Positions 1 to 7,941 of a DNA stretch of 64,000 nucleotides are shown here, in pieces. The notes under the pieces were generated by a model, which saw nothing but the letters and a program-made list of their open reading frames with translations, ran no database searches and was not told the DNA's origin. A program made the position numbers and the translations under genes. Location: NCBI RefSeq assembly GCF_018919385.1, contig NZ_JAHLMF010000016.1:1-64000 (forward strand). Direction: 5' to 3'. This DNA is from Geomonas diazotrophica. GTDB lineage: Bacteria; Desulfobacterota; Desulfuromonadia; Geobacterales; Geobacteraceae. Numbering within the stretch: the first letter of the stretch is position 1; every line of letters begins with the position of its first letter.

Positions 1-65
1 TCATCAACGACTAACTTGATTGCTTCTTGTTTAAACTCTGAATCGTACTTTCGATTCGATCTCAT
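1..65 (-). CDS. IS3-family transposase OrfA, N-terminal fragment
   Basis: The reverse strand reads from an ATG at 65 as MRSNRKYDSEFKQEAIKLVV and runs off the window edge, which is the typical start of an IS3-family OrfA (helix-turn-helix DNA-binding subunit, normally about 100 residues, fused to the OrfB integrase by frameshifting). An AGGAGG Shine-Dalgarno lies 7 bases upstream of the ATG. The element end probably lies near 107, where the reverse strand begins TGAGGACACACC. Only 21 residues are visible, so whether the copy is intact cannot be told. Confidence 0.75.
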   Translation of the reverse strand, partial: MRSNRKYDSEFKQEAIKLVVD

Positions 66-215
66 GACACACCCTCCTGGCTCGTTAGGATATATGGTGT
101 GTCCTCAAAAGTGAAGATAGCTCACTTACCGGCTTTTGCAGCCCCCCCCTCGCCCTCCGGGTGTATATACCGGGAGAGGGCCGGGGTGAGGGCTTTTTCT
201 AAGTCTCCGATTACC

Positions 216-243
216 TTGCACCTTCTGACTCCTCCGCTATACT
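216..243 (+). promoter_or_regulatory. Probable sigma-70 promoter of the haem-sensor gene
   Basis: A -35 box TTGCAC (216-221) and a -10 box TATACT (238-243) are separated by 16 bp, 35 bp upstream of the start codon at 278. It follows a GC-rich inverted repeat (about 145-196), which belongs to a repeat family seen elsewhere in the window. Confidence 0.45.
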
Positions 244-277
244 TTTGGCTTCAGTGCTATGAATTCCAGGAGGATGC

Positions 278-1480
278 ATGACCCGCCCGGCAGATCTCTC
301 CATCCGCACCAAGTTCTTCGGCCTGATGTCGCTGCTCCTGATCGCCCTCCTGCTCGCATCCGGCATGTTCCTGTACCAGCGCCAGAAAGACTTCGTACTC
401 CGCTTCGCGGTAGACAACGCCCGCAGCTTGGCGACGCAGCTGATCGAGACCCGCGAGTACATGTCCTCGGTGGTCAAGAACGAGCCGGAGTCGAACTACA
501 ACCTGGTGCCGCAAGTGGTGGCCACCCAGGTGGCCAAAAGGGTGACCCAGAACAGCAAGTTCTACGTCCGCCAGGTGTCGCTGCGCTACCGCAACCCGGA
601 AAACCGTCCCGACCCCTACGAGACCGCGCAGCTGCAGAGGTTCATCAAGAATCCGGTCGGTGAAAGCTACGACATCGTGAAAAGCGGCGAAACCAGGTTT
701 TTCCGCTACCTGCAACCGATGCGCGCCACCCCCTCCTGCCTGGGATGCCACGGCAGCTACCAAAGCGCTCCCGACTTCGTCAAGAAGCGCTTCCCGCCGG
801 GTCACTACTCCTACAACTACCAGGTGGGTGAGGTAATCGGCGCGGTGTCGGTGAGCATCCCGGTCAAGGACCTCTACGCCCAGTTGGGAACCAACTTCAA
901 ACTCGACCTGCTGGCCCGCACCCTGGTGTTCCTCATCGTCATCGTGGTGATGGGTATCATCATGAGCCGGCAGATCATCGAGCCGGTACAGCTCCTCTCG
1001 GACCGGATCATCGAGGTCACCAGGACCGGCAACTTCCAGGAAAAACTGCCACAGAGAAGCCGCGACGAGATCGGCATGCTGATCGGCGCCTTCAACGACA
1101 TGATGGAGGAACTCTCCCACCGCACCGTCCAGTCGCGCGAGGCCGACGAACGCTACCGCCGCTTCATCGAGGTGGCCGCCTCGGCGGTCGTGACCTTCCT
1201 GAAGGACGGAAAAATGGTGATCGTCAACGAAAAAGCTGAAGGCCTCTTCGGCCGGAACCGGCAGATGCTGCTCGGTGAGTCCATCTTCGATTTTCTGGAA
1301 AGCGGGGAGGAACTGCGGCAACGGATCGAACAGCCCGGTGAGTTCATGGAGGAGACCACGCGGCAGCGCGTAATCAGTGCCGCCGGCAAACCGGTCACGG
1401 TCGAAATGGTCGTTTCCGCTTCCAGGGCGGACCGGGAGCCGCTCTACACGGCGATCCTGCGGGAGCGTAATGGCGGCTAA
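278..1480 (+). CDS. Membrane sensor: Tll0287-like haem domain, HAMP and PAS, no output domain
   Basis: The 400-residue protein has a transmembrane helix at about 12-32, a periplasmic domain of the DUF3365/Tll0287 type with a CLGCH haem-attachment motif at 154-158, a second helix at about 211-229, a HAMP linker (about 231-285) and a PAS domain (about 290-395). It stops right after PAS: there is no histidine kinase, GGDEF or methyl-accepting domain and no neighbouring kinase. In this family the extracytoplasmic domain binds covalent haem and senses redox state or ligand. A GGAGG ribosome site precedes the ATG at 278. Either the output is by protein-protein contact or the C-terminus has been lost; there is no visible remnant of a lost domain before the next gene. 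Confidence 0.8.
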   Translation: MTRPADLSIRTKFFGLMSLLLIALLLASGMFLYQRQKDFVLRFAVDNARSLATQLIETREYMSSVVKNEPESNYNLVPQVVATQVAKRVTQNSKFYVRQVSLRYRNPENRPDPYETAQLQRFIKNPVGESYDIVKSGETRFFRYLQPMRATPSCLGCHGSYQSAPDFVKKRFPPGHYSYNYQVGEVIGAVSVSIPVKDLYAQLGTNFKLDLLARTLVFLIVIVVMGIIMSRQIIEPVQLLSDRIIEVTRTGNFQEKLPQRSRDEIGMLIGAFNDMMEELSHRTVQSREADERYRRFIEVAASAVVTFLKDGKMVIVNEKAEGLFGRNRQMLLGESIFDFLESGEELRQRIEQPGEFMEETTRQRVISAAGKPVTVEMVVSASRADREPLYTAILRERNGG

Positions 1481-1563
1481 GGCATGGGACCGAGAGAAAG
1501 TTTTGCCGTGCCGTCGCGTGTTGTGCTAGAGTGTGCCGACAAAATCAAGGAGAGTTAGATTCC

Positions 1564-2292
1564 ATGGCAAAAGCAGGTAAAGAACTTTACGTAGGGAGCC
1601 TGTCCTACGATGTCACTGAATATGAGCTGCAGAAGCTGTTCGCCGTTTCCGGCACGGTCACCTCGATGCACCTGATCAGGGACCCCGACACCGGTCAGTT
1701 CAAAGGTTGCGGCTACGTCAGGATGTCCACAGAAGCCGAGGCGAGGGACGCCATTGATTCGCTGGATGGCGCCTGGCTCCTCGACAAGAAAATCACTGTC
1801 TCCTATGCCAACCCGCAGAAGATGAAGGCGAGTGGTGGCGGCGCCAAGACCCTTCCCAGGTGGCGCATCGAGGCGGCCGAGAAGAAAGCCGCTGAGAAGA
1901 AGGCAGGTGCCGCGGCACCTGCCGCGGCACCTGCCGCCAAGCCTGCCGCCAAGCCTGCCGCCAAGCCTGCCGCTAAGCCTGCCGCTAAGCCTGCCGCTAA
2001 GCCTGCCGCTAAGCCTGCAGCTAAGCCTGCAGCTAAGCCTGCAGCTAAGCCTGCAGCTAAGCCTGCAGCTAAACCTGCAGCTAAACCTGCAGCTAAACCG
2101 GCGGCTAAACCGGCGGCCAGACCGGCGACCAAACCGGCGGCGAGTCCCACCGCGAAGCCGGCCGGCACGAGACCGGCCGCAGACAAAGCGAGAACTGCCA
2201 GACCGGCAGGTGCCGCGAAACCTGCAGGGAGCAAACCAGCCTCCCGTCCCGGCAGCACCGCGAAGCCCGGCAGCAGAACCGGAAAACGTTAA
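1564..2292 (+). CDS. RRM-family RNA-binding protein with long (AAKP)n basic tail
   Basis: Start is taken at ATG 1564 (AAGGAGAG at 1547-1554) rather than the in-frame start at 1531. The 242-residue protein has one RNA recognition motif at about 7-85, with RNP2 (LYVGSL, 8-13) and RNP1 (KGCGYVRM, 47-54). From about residue 110 to the end it is Ala/Lys/Pro-rich, with about 16 near-identical AAKP tetrapeptides, resembling histone H1-like tails. Bacterial single-RRM proteins (the cyanobacterial Rbp type) bind RNA; the tail would add non-specific nucleic-acid binding. The tail is encoded by a tandem 12-bp DNA repeat and should vary in length among strains. Confidence 0.85.
   Translation: MAKAGKELYVGSLSYDVTEYELQKLFAVSGTVTSMHLIRDPDTGQFKGCGYVRMSTEAEARDAIDSLDGAWLLDKKITVSYANPQKMKASGGGAKTLPRWRIEAAEKKAAEKKAGAAAPAAAPAAKPAAKPAAKPAAKPAAKPAAKPAAKPAAKPAAKPAAKPAAKPAAKPAAKPAAKPAAKPAARPATKPAASPTAKPAGTRPAADKARTARPAGAAKPAGSKPASRPGSTAKPGSRTGKR
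1930..2130 (+). repeat. Tandem 12-bp repeat encoding AAKP units
   Basis: About 17 consecutive 12-bp units lie in frame inside the RRM gene. Units fall into runs sharing the same synonymous changes: GCCGCCAAGCCT, then GCCGCTAAGCCT, then GCAGCTAAGCCT, then GCAGCTAAACCT, then GCGGCTAAACCG. The graded pattern is what repeated local duplication or slippage leaves behind. Loss or gain of a unit keeps the reading frame. Confidence 0.9.
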
Positions 2293-2310
2293 CCTCCAGT
2301 TCCCAAATCC

Positions 2311-2410
2311 TGTAGGGGCGAATAATTATTCGCCCTTTCTTCCCCCCCCTTCAACACCATCCACGTCGGTATCATCACCATTGCGGGGCGAATGTTTATT
2401 CGCCCCTACG
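2311..2410. repeat. REPIN-like pair of inverted palindromes (copy 1)
   Basis: The element begins TGTAGGGGCGAATAATTATT and ends with the inverted form AATGTTTATTCGCCCCTACG; each end is itself a palindrome around an AT-rich centre (GGGCGAAT/ATTCGCCC). About 50 bp of unrelated sequence separates the ends. A second copy with the same architecture follows uvrC. Paired inverted REP sequences (REPINs) are non-autonomous elements moved by a RAYT transposase; none is visible here. Confidence 0.75.
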
Positions 2411-2474
2411 GAACGCCCCTCCCTTAGCACGTCCCGCCTTCCCTTCTAACCAGCAACCGTCTATACTACGCCTC

Positions 2475-4304
2475 ATGATTACCCAGGAGATGATCAAGAA
2501 CTTCCCCACCTCCCCCGGCGTCTACCTCATGAAGACATCGGACGGCAGCGTCATCTACGTCGGCAAGGCGCGCAACCTGAGGAACCGCGTACGCGCTTAC
2601 GTCGGCGACACCCGCGATTCACGCGTCCACATCCGTTTCATGGTGCAACTGGTCGAGTCGGTCGACTACCTGGTCACCGACACGGAGAAGGAAGCGCTGA
2701 TCCTGGAAAACACCCTGATCAAGCAGCACCGCCCTAAGTACAACATCAACCTGCGCGACGACAAGACTTACTTCTCGCTGCGCATGGACATGAAGGAAGA
2801 GTTCCCCCGCCTCTCTCTGGTGCGCAAAATCCCCTCGGACGGCGCGCGCTACTTCGGCCCCTATTCCTCTGCCACCGCCGCCAAGGAGGTGCTGAAGCAG
2901 CTCTACAAGATGTTCCCGCTGCGCCACTACCCGCTGGCGACCTGCATGGCGCGCAAGCGCCCCTGCCTTTACTACCAGATCAAGCAGTGCTCCGCCCCCT
3001 GCTGCGGCCTGATCACGAGTGAGGAGTACGCGGCGCTCGCCGAGGGGGCCGCCCTGTTCCTGGAAGGGAAGAACACGGAGATCGCCCGCCTGTACCGCGC
3101 CAAGATGAACAAGGCCAGCCAAGAGATGCGCTACGAGGACGCAGCGCGCTACCGCGACCTGGTGCGCGCCATCGAGGTGACCGTGGAACGGCAGAAGATG
3201 GTGGCGCAGGGGGGGGACAGCGACGTCTTCGGCCTGCATCGCGAGGGTGACCAGATGCAGATCGCCCTCCTGCACATCCGCGGCGGCACCGTAACCGGCG
3301 GCCGGACCTTCCTCTTCGACTGGGAACTGGAGACCGAGGAGGGACTCGCCTCCTTCCTGAACGAATACTACGACCTGGACGCCCCGCTCCCCCCCCAGGT
3401 GCTGATCCCGATCCCCATCCCGGAGCCGGGCCCGCTCGAGGAGCTCCTCTCCGAAAAGGCGGGGAAGAAGGTGACCATCGCGGCCCCGCAGCGCGGTCCC
3501 AAGCTGGAGATGGTGAAGCTGGCCCAGAAGAACGCGGAGACCGCGTCACAGGAGCGGCTGGCCAAGGCAAGCTCGTCCGCAACGTTGCTGACCGAGCTTG
3601 CCGAGAAGCTGCACCTCGCCCGCACGCCCAGAAGGATCGAGTGCTACGACATCTCCAACATTCAGGGGGAGATGGCGGTCGGGAGCCGGGTCGTCTTCAT
3701 CGACGGCAAGGCCGACAAGAACCTGTACCGGCGCTACCGGATCAAGGGGGTGCTGCAGTCCGACGACTTCGCCATGATGCGCGAGGTGCTGTCGCGCCGT
3801 TTCAAGGCGGAAACCACCGAAGAGCAGCCCGACCTGATCGTGGTTGACGGCGGGCTCGGGCAGTTGGGCGTGTTGAACGCGGTGCTGGAAGAGCTGGGTG
3901 TGGCCGGGGTGGAGGCGGCGGGGCTGGCCAAGAGCCGCACCTTCAGGGACATGGAAAGCGAGGAGATCTCGAAGAGTGACGAGCGGGTGTTCCGCCCGGG
4001 GCGCAAGAACCCGATCACGCTTCGGCAAAGTTCCGCGCCGCTGTTGCTTTTGGTGCGTATCAGGGACGAGGCGCACCGTTTCGCGGTGACCTACCACAAG
4101 ACCGTGCGCAGCAAGACCCTGACCGGCTCGCGTCTGGACGGCGTGGCGGGAATCGGGGAGAAGAGGAAGAAGGCGCTCTTGAAGCAGTTCGGGAGTCTGA
4201 AAGGGGTGCAGGGGGCGACGCTTGAGGAACTGATCGCGGCGCCGGGGATGACCGAGGCCGCGGCGAGGGCGCTCTGGGAACACCTCCACGGCCAAGACCT
4301 GTAG
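2475..4304 (+). CDS. uvrC: Excinuclease ABC subunit C
   Basis: UvrC makes both incisions around a UvrAB-marked lesion in nucleotide excision repair. The 609-residue protein is full length: N-terminal GIY-YIG nuclease (SPGVYLM... VIYVGKARNLRNRV, about 12-45), a Cys-rich stretch (CMARKRPCLYY... CSAPCCG, about 157-178), a UVR motif that contacts UvrB (YEDAARYRDLVRAI, about 215-230), the RNase H-like 5'-incision domain and a C-terminal helix-hairpin-helix pair (GVAGIGEKRKKALL, then APGMTEAAARALWEHL). It stands alone between two REPIN-like elements, and its TAG stop lies inside the second of them. Confidence 0.97.
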   Translation: MITQEMIKNFPTSPGVYLMKTSDGSVIYVGKARNLRNRVRAYVGDTRDSRVHIRFMVQLVESVDYLVTDTEKEALILENTLIKQHRPKYNINLRDDKTYFSLRMDMKEEFPRLSLVRKIPSDGARYFGPYSSATAAKEVLKQLYKMFPLRHYPLATCMARKRPCLYYQIKQCSAPCCGLITSEEYAALAEGAALFLEGKNTEIARLYRAKMNKASQEMRYEDAARYRDLVRAIEVTVERQKMVAQGGDSDVFGLHREGDQMQIALLHIRGGTVTGGRTFLFDWELETEEGLASFLNEYYDLDAPLPPQVLIPIPIPEPGPLEELLSEKAGKKVTIAAPQRGPKLEMVKLAQKNAETASQERLAKASSSATLLTELAEKLHLARTPRRIECYDISNIQGEMAVGSRVVFIDGKADKNLYRRYRIKGVLQSDDFAMMREVLSRRFKAETTEEQPDLIVVDGGLGQLGVLNAVLEELGVAGVEAAGLAKSRTFRDMESEEISKSDERVFRPGRKNPITLRQSSAPLLLLVRIRDEAHRFAVTYHKTVRSKTLTGSRLDGVAGIGEKRKKALLKQFGSLKGVQGATLEELIAAPGMTEAAARALWEHLHGQDL

Positions 4305-4404
4305 GGGCGAATAAACATTCGCCCAGCCACCGGCGCCCAACCACCTTCAGTGGCGAGATGGGCTGAGGTGCCAACTGGGGCGAATGATTATTCGCCCCTA
4401 CATT
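4300..4404. repeat. REPIN-like pair of inverted palindromes (copy 2), supplying the uvrC stop codon
   Basis: The left end TGTAGGGGCGAATAAACATT and the right end ATTATTCGCCCCTACA match copy 1 at 2311-2410 in sequence and orientation, again with about 55 bp of unrelated spacer. The uvrC stop codon TAG (4302-4304) is part of the left terminus. Confidence 0.75.
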
Positions 4405-4424
4405 GATTTTTTTGCCGAGATCGA

Positions 4425-4460
4425 TAAAAAAGGGGGCGCCGGTTTATCCGGCGCCCCCTT
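4425..4460 (-). terminator. Rho-independent terminator of the mgl operon
   Basis: GGGGGCGCCGG (4432-4442) pairs with CCGGCGCCCCC (4448-4458) around a 5-base loop. The + strand A-run just left of the stem becomes a U-run for minus-strand transcripts, about 40 bases after the mglA stop. Confidence 0.85.
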
Positions 4461-4498
4461 CTCTGTATCTCGTCAACCGCCGTACTGGCAGCTTCTGC

Positions 4499-5086
4499 CT
4501 ACTTCCCCTTTTTCAAATCAAATAGGATCAGCTTCGCGATCGCCTTCAGGGTTTCGAAGACACCTTCGCCGGTGGTGGCGCAGGCTTCGAAATCGGGGAC
4601 GTTGGTCGGGTTCAGCTCGCGGCGCAGCTCCTCGACGCTTACCACGTTGGGGAGGTCGCGCTTGTTGTACTGGACCACGTAGGGGATCTTGTCCAGGTCG
4701 TACCCCTGCTCGATCAGGTTGATGCGCAGGTTCTCGACGCTCTCGATGTTGGCGTCCATGCGCTCTTCCTGGGAGTCGGCCACGAACACCACGCCGTCCA
4801 CGCCCTTGAGGATCAGCTTCCTGGAAGCGTCATAGAAGACCTGGCCGGGGACGGTGTACAGGTGGAAGCGCGTTTTGAAGCCGCGGATCTCGCCCAGAGC
4901 CAGGGGGAGGAAGTCGAAGAAGAGGGTGCGCTCGGTCTCGGTCGCGAGGCTGATCATCTTCCCTTTCGCATCGGCAGCGGTCTTCTGGTAGACGTACTGC
5001 AGATTGGTGGTCTTGCCGCAGAGACCCGGGCCGTAGTAGACGATCTTGCAGTTTATTTCGCGGGAAGCGTAGTTGATGAAGGACAT
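4499..5086 (-). CDS. mglA: MglA-like polarity GTPase
   Basis: A small Ras-like GTPase of the MglA family that sets cell polarity and places motility or secretion machines at a pole. The 195 residues show the P-loop GPGLCGKT (19-26), the switch region with TVPGQ (the usual Gly-containing G3 is modified, as is normal in MglA), and the NKRD guanine-specificity motif near 142. The ATG at 5086 follows GAGGT. It lies 80 bases downstream of mglB, its GTPase-activating partner, in one operon ending in the terminator at 4425-4460. Confidence 0.92.
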   Translation of the reverse strand: MSFINYASREINCKIVYYGPGLCGKTTNLQYVYQKTAADAKGKMISLATETERTLFFDFLPLALGEIRGFKTRFHLYTVPGQVFYDASRKLILKGVDGVVFVADSQEERMDANIESVENLRINLIEQGYDLDKIPYVVQYNKRDLPNVVSVEELRRELNPTNVPDFEACATTGEGVFETLKAIAKLILFDLKKGK

Positions 5087-5166
5087 CCTACATTACCTCT
5101 TATGAATTACTGCACCACAGGGTTTTCCGGGGCGCACTGCCACCCCATCCTACCGAAGCATGCCGG

Positions 5167-5658
5167 TTAGCTGAACAGGTTGTCGATATCGTCGTCGGTG
5201 ATCTCGGCAAAGGGGAACTCGCTGTCGCCGCTCTTCTCCTTCTCCTCGTTCTTCTGCAGCAGGCGGTTGAAGATGGCGGTGAGCTCCTCGGAGGCCTTCT
5301 TCACGCGCAGACGAACCAGCCCCAGCGAAGAGCGGGTATCGAAGAGCACCACGAGGATCACGCGGCCGGCAACGATGGAGATGTGGAGGTTGTCCTTCTC
5401 CCCTTCGTGAAAGAGGATGGAGAACTCCTTTTCACCGATCAGCTTGGCGAGGCCGCCCGTGGCGGCGATGTTGCCGGCGGTGAGCGAGGCGAGAGACGTG
5501 GTGTCGAAGCGCTCGGTCTCGCCGCAACCCGTGATCAACTGGCCGTTCTTGTCCACCAGGAAGATCACCTTGGCGTTCGCCTCGCGCAGCAGCTTCTCGA
5601 GCACTACGTTTATCTGTTTGAATTCCTCATCGTACATAATCAACTGAGGATTCGACAT
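5167..5658 (-). CDS. mglB: MglB-like roadblock/LC7 protein (GAP for MglA)
   Basis: A 163-residue roadblock/LC7-domain protein. The fold spans about residues 8-130 (pattern LEKLLREANAKVIFLVDKNG, then LASLTAGNIAATGGLAKLIG), followed by a charged C-terminal tail. MglB proteins form homodimers that bind one MglA and stimulate GTP hydrolysis, keeping active MglA at one pole. AAGGAG precedes the start. It is the first gene of the mglBA pair. Confidence 0.9.
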   Translation of the reverse strand: MSNPQLIMYDEEFKQINVVLEKLLREANAKVIFLVDKNGQLITGCGETERFDTTSLASLTAGNIAATGGLAKLIGEKEFSILFHEGEKDNLHISIVAGRVILVVLFDTRSSLGLVRLRVKKASEELTAIFNRLLQKNEEKEKSGDSEFPFAEITDDDIDNLFS

Positions 5659-5755
5659 GAAATGTCTCCTTGGTGGGGTACTTTTGCAGCGAAGCTTATT
5701 CTATAACAGAAGCGTTACGCCATTTCAAGGTAATTGCCTGAGCGATAACCGCTCC

Positions 5756-7165
5756 TTACACGCTCGCTATACCCCGCGCGGCCTCCAGGAGGAGCGCCAC
5801 CTTCGCCGGATCCCCCGCCTCGCTGTACAGCCTGAGCACCGGCTCGGTCCCCGAGGGGCGGATCAACAGCCAGGAGCCGTCCTCGAAGATGAACTTGAAG
5901 CCGTCGCTGAAATTGTGGCGCGCCACTGCGAAACCGGCGATGCTGGTGATGCCCCCCGCCTGCATCCGCTCCAGTAGTTGCCGCTTCGCCTGCGCTTCGA
6001 TGGGAAGGTCGATGCGCGAGTAGTGGAAATGCCCGATCTCGTCCATGGTCTCCTCGAGGAGAGCCCGCAGTCCCTTGCCGCTCATGGCCATCGCTTCCAG
6101 GAGCAGGAGCGCCATCAGGATCCCGTCGCGCTCCGGGATGTGCCCCTTCACGCCGAGGCCGCCGGACTCCTCCCCCCCCATAAGGATGTCGTTCTCGAGC
6201 ATCATCTCGCAGATGTGCTTGAAACCGATCTGGGTCTCGAAGAGCACCAGGCCGTACTTTTCCGCCAGGAGGTCGATCATCTGGGTGGTGGATACGGTCT
6301 TCACCACCGCGCCGCGCACCCCTTTTCTCTCGTAGAGGTGGCGCAGCAGCACGGTGAAGATCCGGTGCGAGGAGAAGAATTCTCCGGTCTCGTCGATGGC
6401 GCCGATCCGGTCGGCGTCGCCGTCGAGTGCCAGTCCGACCTGGAACTTCCCGGCCTCGACCAGCGCCGTCAGCTCACCCAGGTGCTCGGCGATCGGCTCG
6501 GGCGGGTGGCCGCCGAAGGAGGGATTCTCCGCACCGTGGATCTCCTCGATCCCCGGGACCAGCAGCGGCAAAAGGCCCGAACCGGCACCGAACATCGGGT
6601 CGACGACGGCCTTGATGCCGGCGGAACGGATCAGCTCCAGGTCGACGTAGCGCCTCAACTGGTCCAGGTAGGGGGCCGTGGCATCGAAGAGCTCGACCGC
6701 CCCCGCCGCCTGCGCCTCGGCCAGCGCCAGCGCCTGCACCGGACGCGACGTCGCCTGGTTTTCGGCCACAATCTGCTCCAGCTCCTTGGTGGTCGAGGGA
6801 CGCGCGGAACCGCCGAAGGACTCCTTCACCTTGAATCCGTTGTAGCGTGGCGGGTTGTGGCTTGCGGTGATCATGACCCCGGCCCCGGCCTTCTTCTCGT
6901 GAACCGCCCAGGAGACGGCGGGGGTGGGTGCGTAGCCGTCGGAGAGCCAGGTCTTGATGCCGTTGCCGGCCGCAATCTCGGCGGCGCGCTCGGCGAATTC
7001 CCTGGAGAGGAAGCGGCGGTCGTAGCCGATCACCAGGCCTTTGTCCGCAAGCCCCTGTTTATGCAGATAATCCATGGTAGCCTGCGCCACCAGCGACAGG
7101 TTTTCAAAGGTGAAGGTGTCGGCGATGACGCCGCGCCATCCATCGGTACCGAACTGTATCTGCAA
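5756..7165 (-). CDS. Phosphoglucomutase/phosphomannomutase family protein
   Basis: Alpha-D-phosphohexomutase of 469 residues that interconverts hexose 1- and 6-phosphates for glycogen, LPS or capsule precursors. Visible are the phosphoserine loop TASHNPPRYNG (near 100), the metal-binding loop DGDADRIG (near 245), the sugar-specificity loop GGEESGG (near 330) and the phosphate-binding loop RPSGTEPVLRLYSE near the C-terminus. The start is a TTG at 7165, preceded by GGAGG at 7-base spacing. It lies upstream of mglBA on the same strand with a 97-bp gap. Whether it prefers glucose or mannose cannot be read from the sequence. Confidence 0.92.
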   Translation of the reverse strand: MQIQFGTDGWRGVIADTFTFENLSLVAQATMDYLHKQGLADKGLVIGYDRRFLSREFAERAAEIAAGNGIKTWLSDGYAPTPAVSWAVHEKKAGAGVMITASHNPPRYNGFKVKESFGGSARPSTTKELEQIVAENQATSRPVQALALAEAQAAGAVELFDATAPYLDQLRRYVDLELIRSAGIKAVVDPMFGAGSGLLPLLVPGIEEIHGAENPSFGGHPPEPIAEHLGELTALVEAGKFQVGLALDGDADRIGAIDETGEFFSSHRIFTVLLRHLYERKGVRGAVVKTVSTTQMIDLLAEKYGLVLFETQIGFKHICEMMLENDILMGGEESGGLGVKGHIPERDGILMALLLLEAMAMSGKGLRALLEETMDEIGHFHYSRIDLPIEAQAKRQLLERMQAGGITSIAGFAVARHNFSDGFKFIFEDGSWLLIRPSGTEPVLRLYSEAGDPAKVALLLEAARGIASV

Positions 7166-7256
7166 GACGAATCCTCCATGAACGTTAATGATTGGGCATT
7201 TTCCACGGCGGGGCCTGATCTGTCAACCCCTTACTGCCCGGAACCAAGCGAATTGG

Positions 7257-7285
7257 TTGACCACAGCCGGGGATTGGCTTATAAG
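7257..7285 (+). promoter_or_regulatory. Sigma-70 promoter of the cyclophilin gene
   Basis: TTGACC (7257-7262) and TATAAG (7280-7285) are separated by exactly 17 bp, 38 bp upstream of the start codon at 7324. It is divergent from the phosphohexomutase gene. Confidence 0.7.
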
Positions 7286-7323
7286 GATGCAACGATTACC
7301 AATCCCAGAGGAGGTACGAAAAC

Positions 7324-7905
7324 ATGCTGAAGAGATTCATCTACGCTCTGATCCTGGGGCTCTTCCTTGCAAGCGGCGCCGTCGCTGCCGAGGCGAAGAA
7401 CCCGGTGGTGCTGATCGAGACCAACCAGGGCAACGTGAAGGTCGAGTTGTTCCAGAAAGAGGCGCCCATTTCGGTCAAGAACTTCCTCGACTACGCAAAA
7501 GGCGGCTTCTACAACGGGACCATATTCCACCGCGTCATTCCGAACTTCATGATCCAGGGGGGCGGCTTCAGCCAGGACCTGATGCCGAAGCAGACCAAGG
7601 CCCCGATCAAGAACGAGGCGGCCAACGGGCTTAAAAACGACCGCGGCACCATCGCCATGGCCCGCACCATGGTGGTCGACTCCGCCACCGCGCAGTTTTT
7701 CATCAACGTGGTGAACAACAACTTCCTGAACCACAACCCGGCCGGCGGCCAGATGGGGTACGGCTACGCCGTCTTCGGCAAGGTCATCGAGGGGATGGAC
7801 GTGGTCGACAAGATCGCGGCCACCAGGACCGGCAAGGGGGCCAACGGCATGCCGGACGTCCCGCAGACGCCGATGGTGATCAAGAGCGTCAAAGAAATCA
7901 AGTAA
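7324..7905 (+). CDS. Periplasmic cyclophilin-type peptidyl-prolyl isomerase
   Basis: The 193-residue protein starts with a Sec signal peptide (MLKRFIYALILGLFLASGAVAAEA, cleavage near 22), then a complete cyclophilin domain: FHRVIPNFMIQGG (active-site Arg), the region MARTMVVDSATAQFFINV and the loop FLNHNP. It accelerates proline isomerisation in exported proteins. AGGAGG lies upstream of the ATG. It is a single-gene unit with its own promoter and terminator. It resembles PpiA in E. coli, but orthology is not shown. Confidence 0.93.
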   Translation: MLKRFIYALILGLFLASGAVAAEAKNPVVLIETNQGNVKVELFQKEAPISVKNFLDYAKGGFYNGTIFHRVIPNFMIQGGGFSQDLMPKQTKAPIKNEAANGLKNDRGTIAMARTMVVDSATAQFFINVVNNNFLNHNPAGGQMGYGYAVFGKVIEGMDVVDKIAATRTGKGANGMPDVPQTPMVIKSVKEIK

Positions 7906-7909
7906 TCAG

Positions 7910-7941
7910 AAAGGGGCGCCGCCAGGCGCCCCTTTCTTTTT
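7910..7941 (+). terminator. Rho-independent terminator after the cyclophilin gene
   Basis: Stem AAGGGGCGCC (7911-7920) and GGCGCCCCTT (7925-7934) around GCCA is followed by TCTTTTTA. It touches the stop codon of the convergent resB-like gene. Confidence 0.85.

Noticed and set aside
257-1321. Long minus-strand frame (354 residues) opposite the haem-sensor gene
   Set aside because: His/Asp/Val-rich antisense shadow; the + strand frame has clear domains and a promoter.
5978-7330. 450-residue + strand frame opposite the phosphohexomutase
   Set aside because: Antisense artefact of GC-rich coding; no domain, Leu/Arg/Gly/Val/His-rich shadow composition, and it runs past the divergent promoter.
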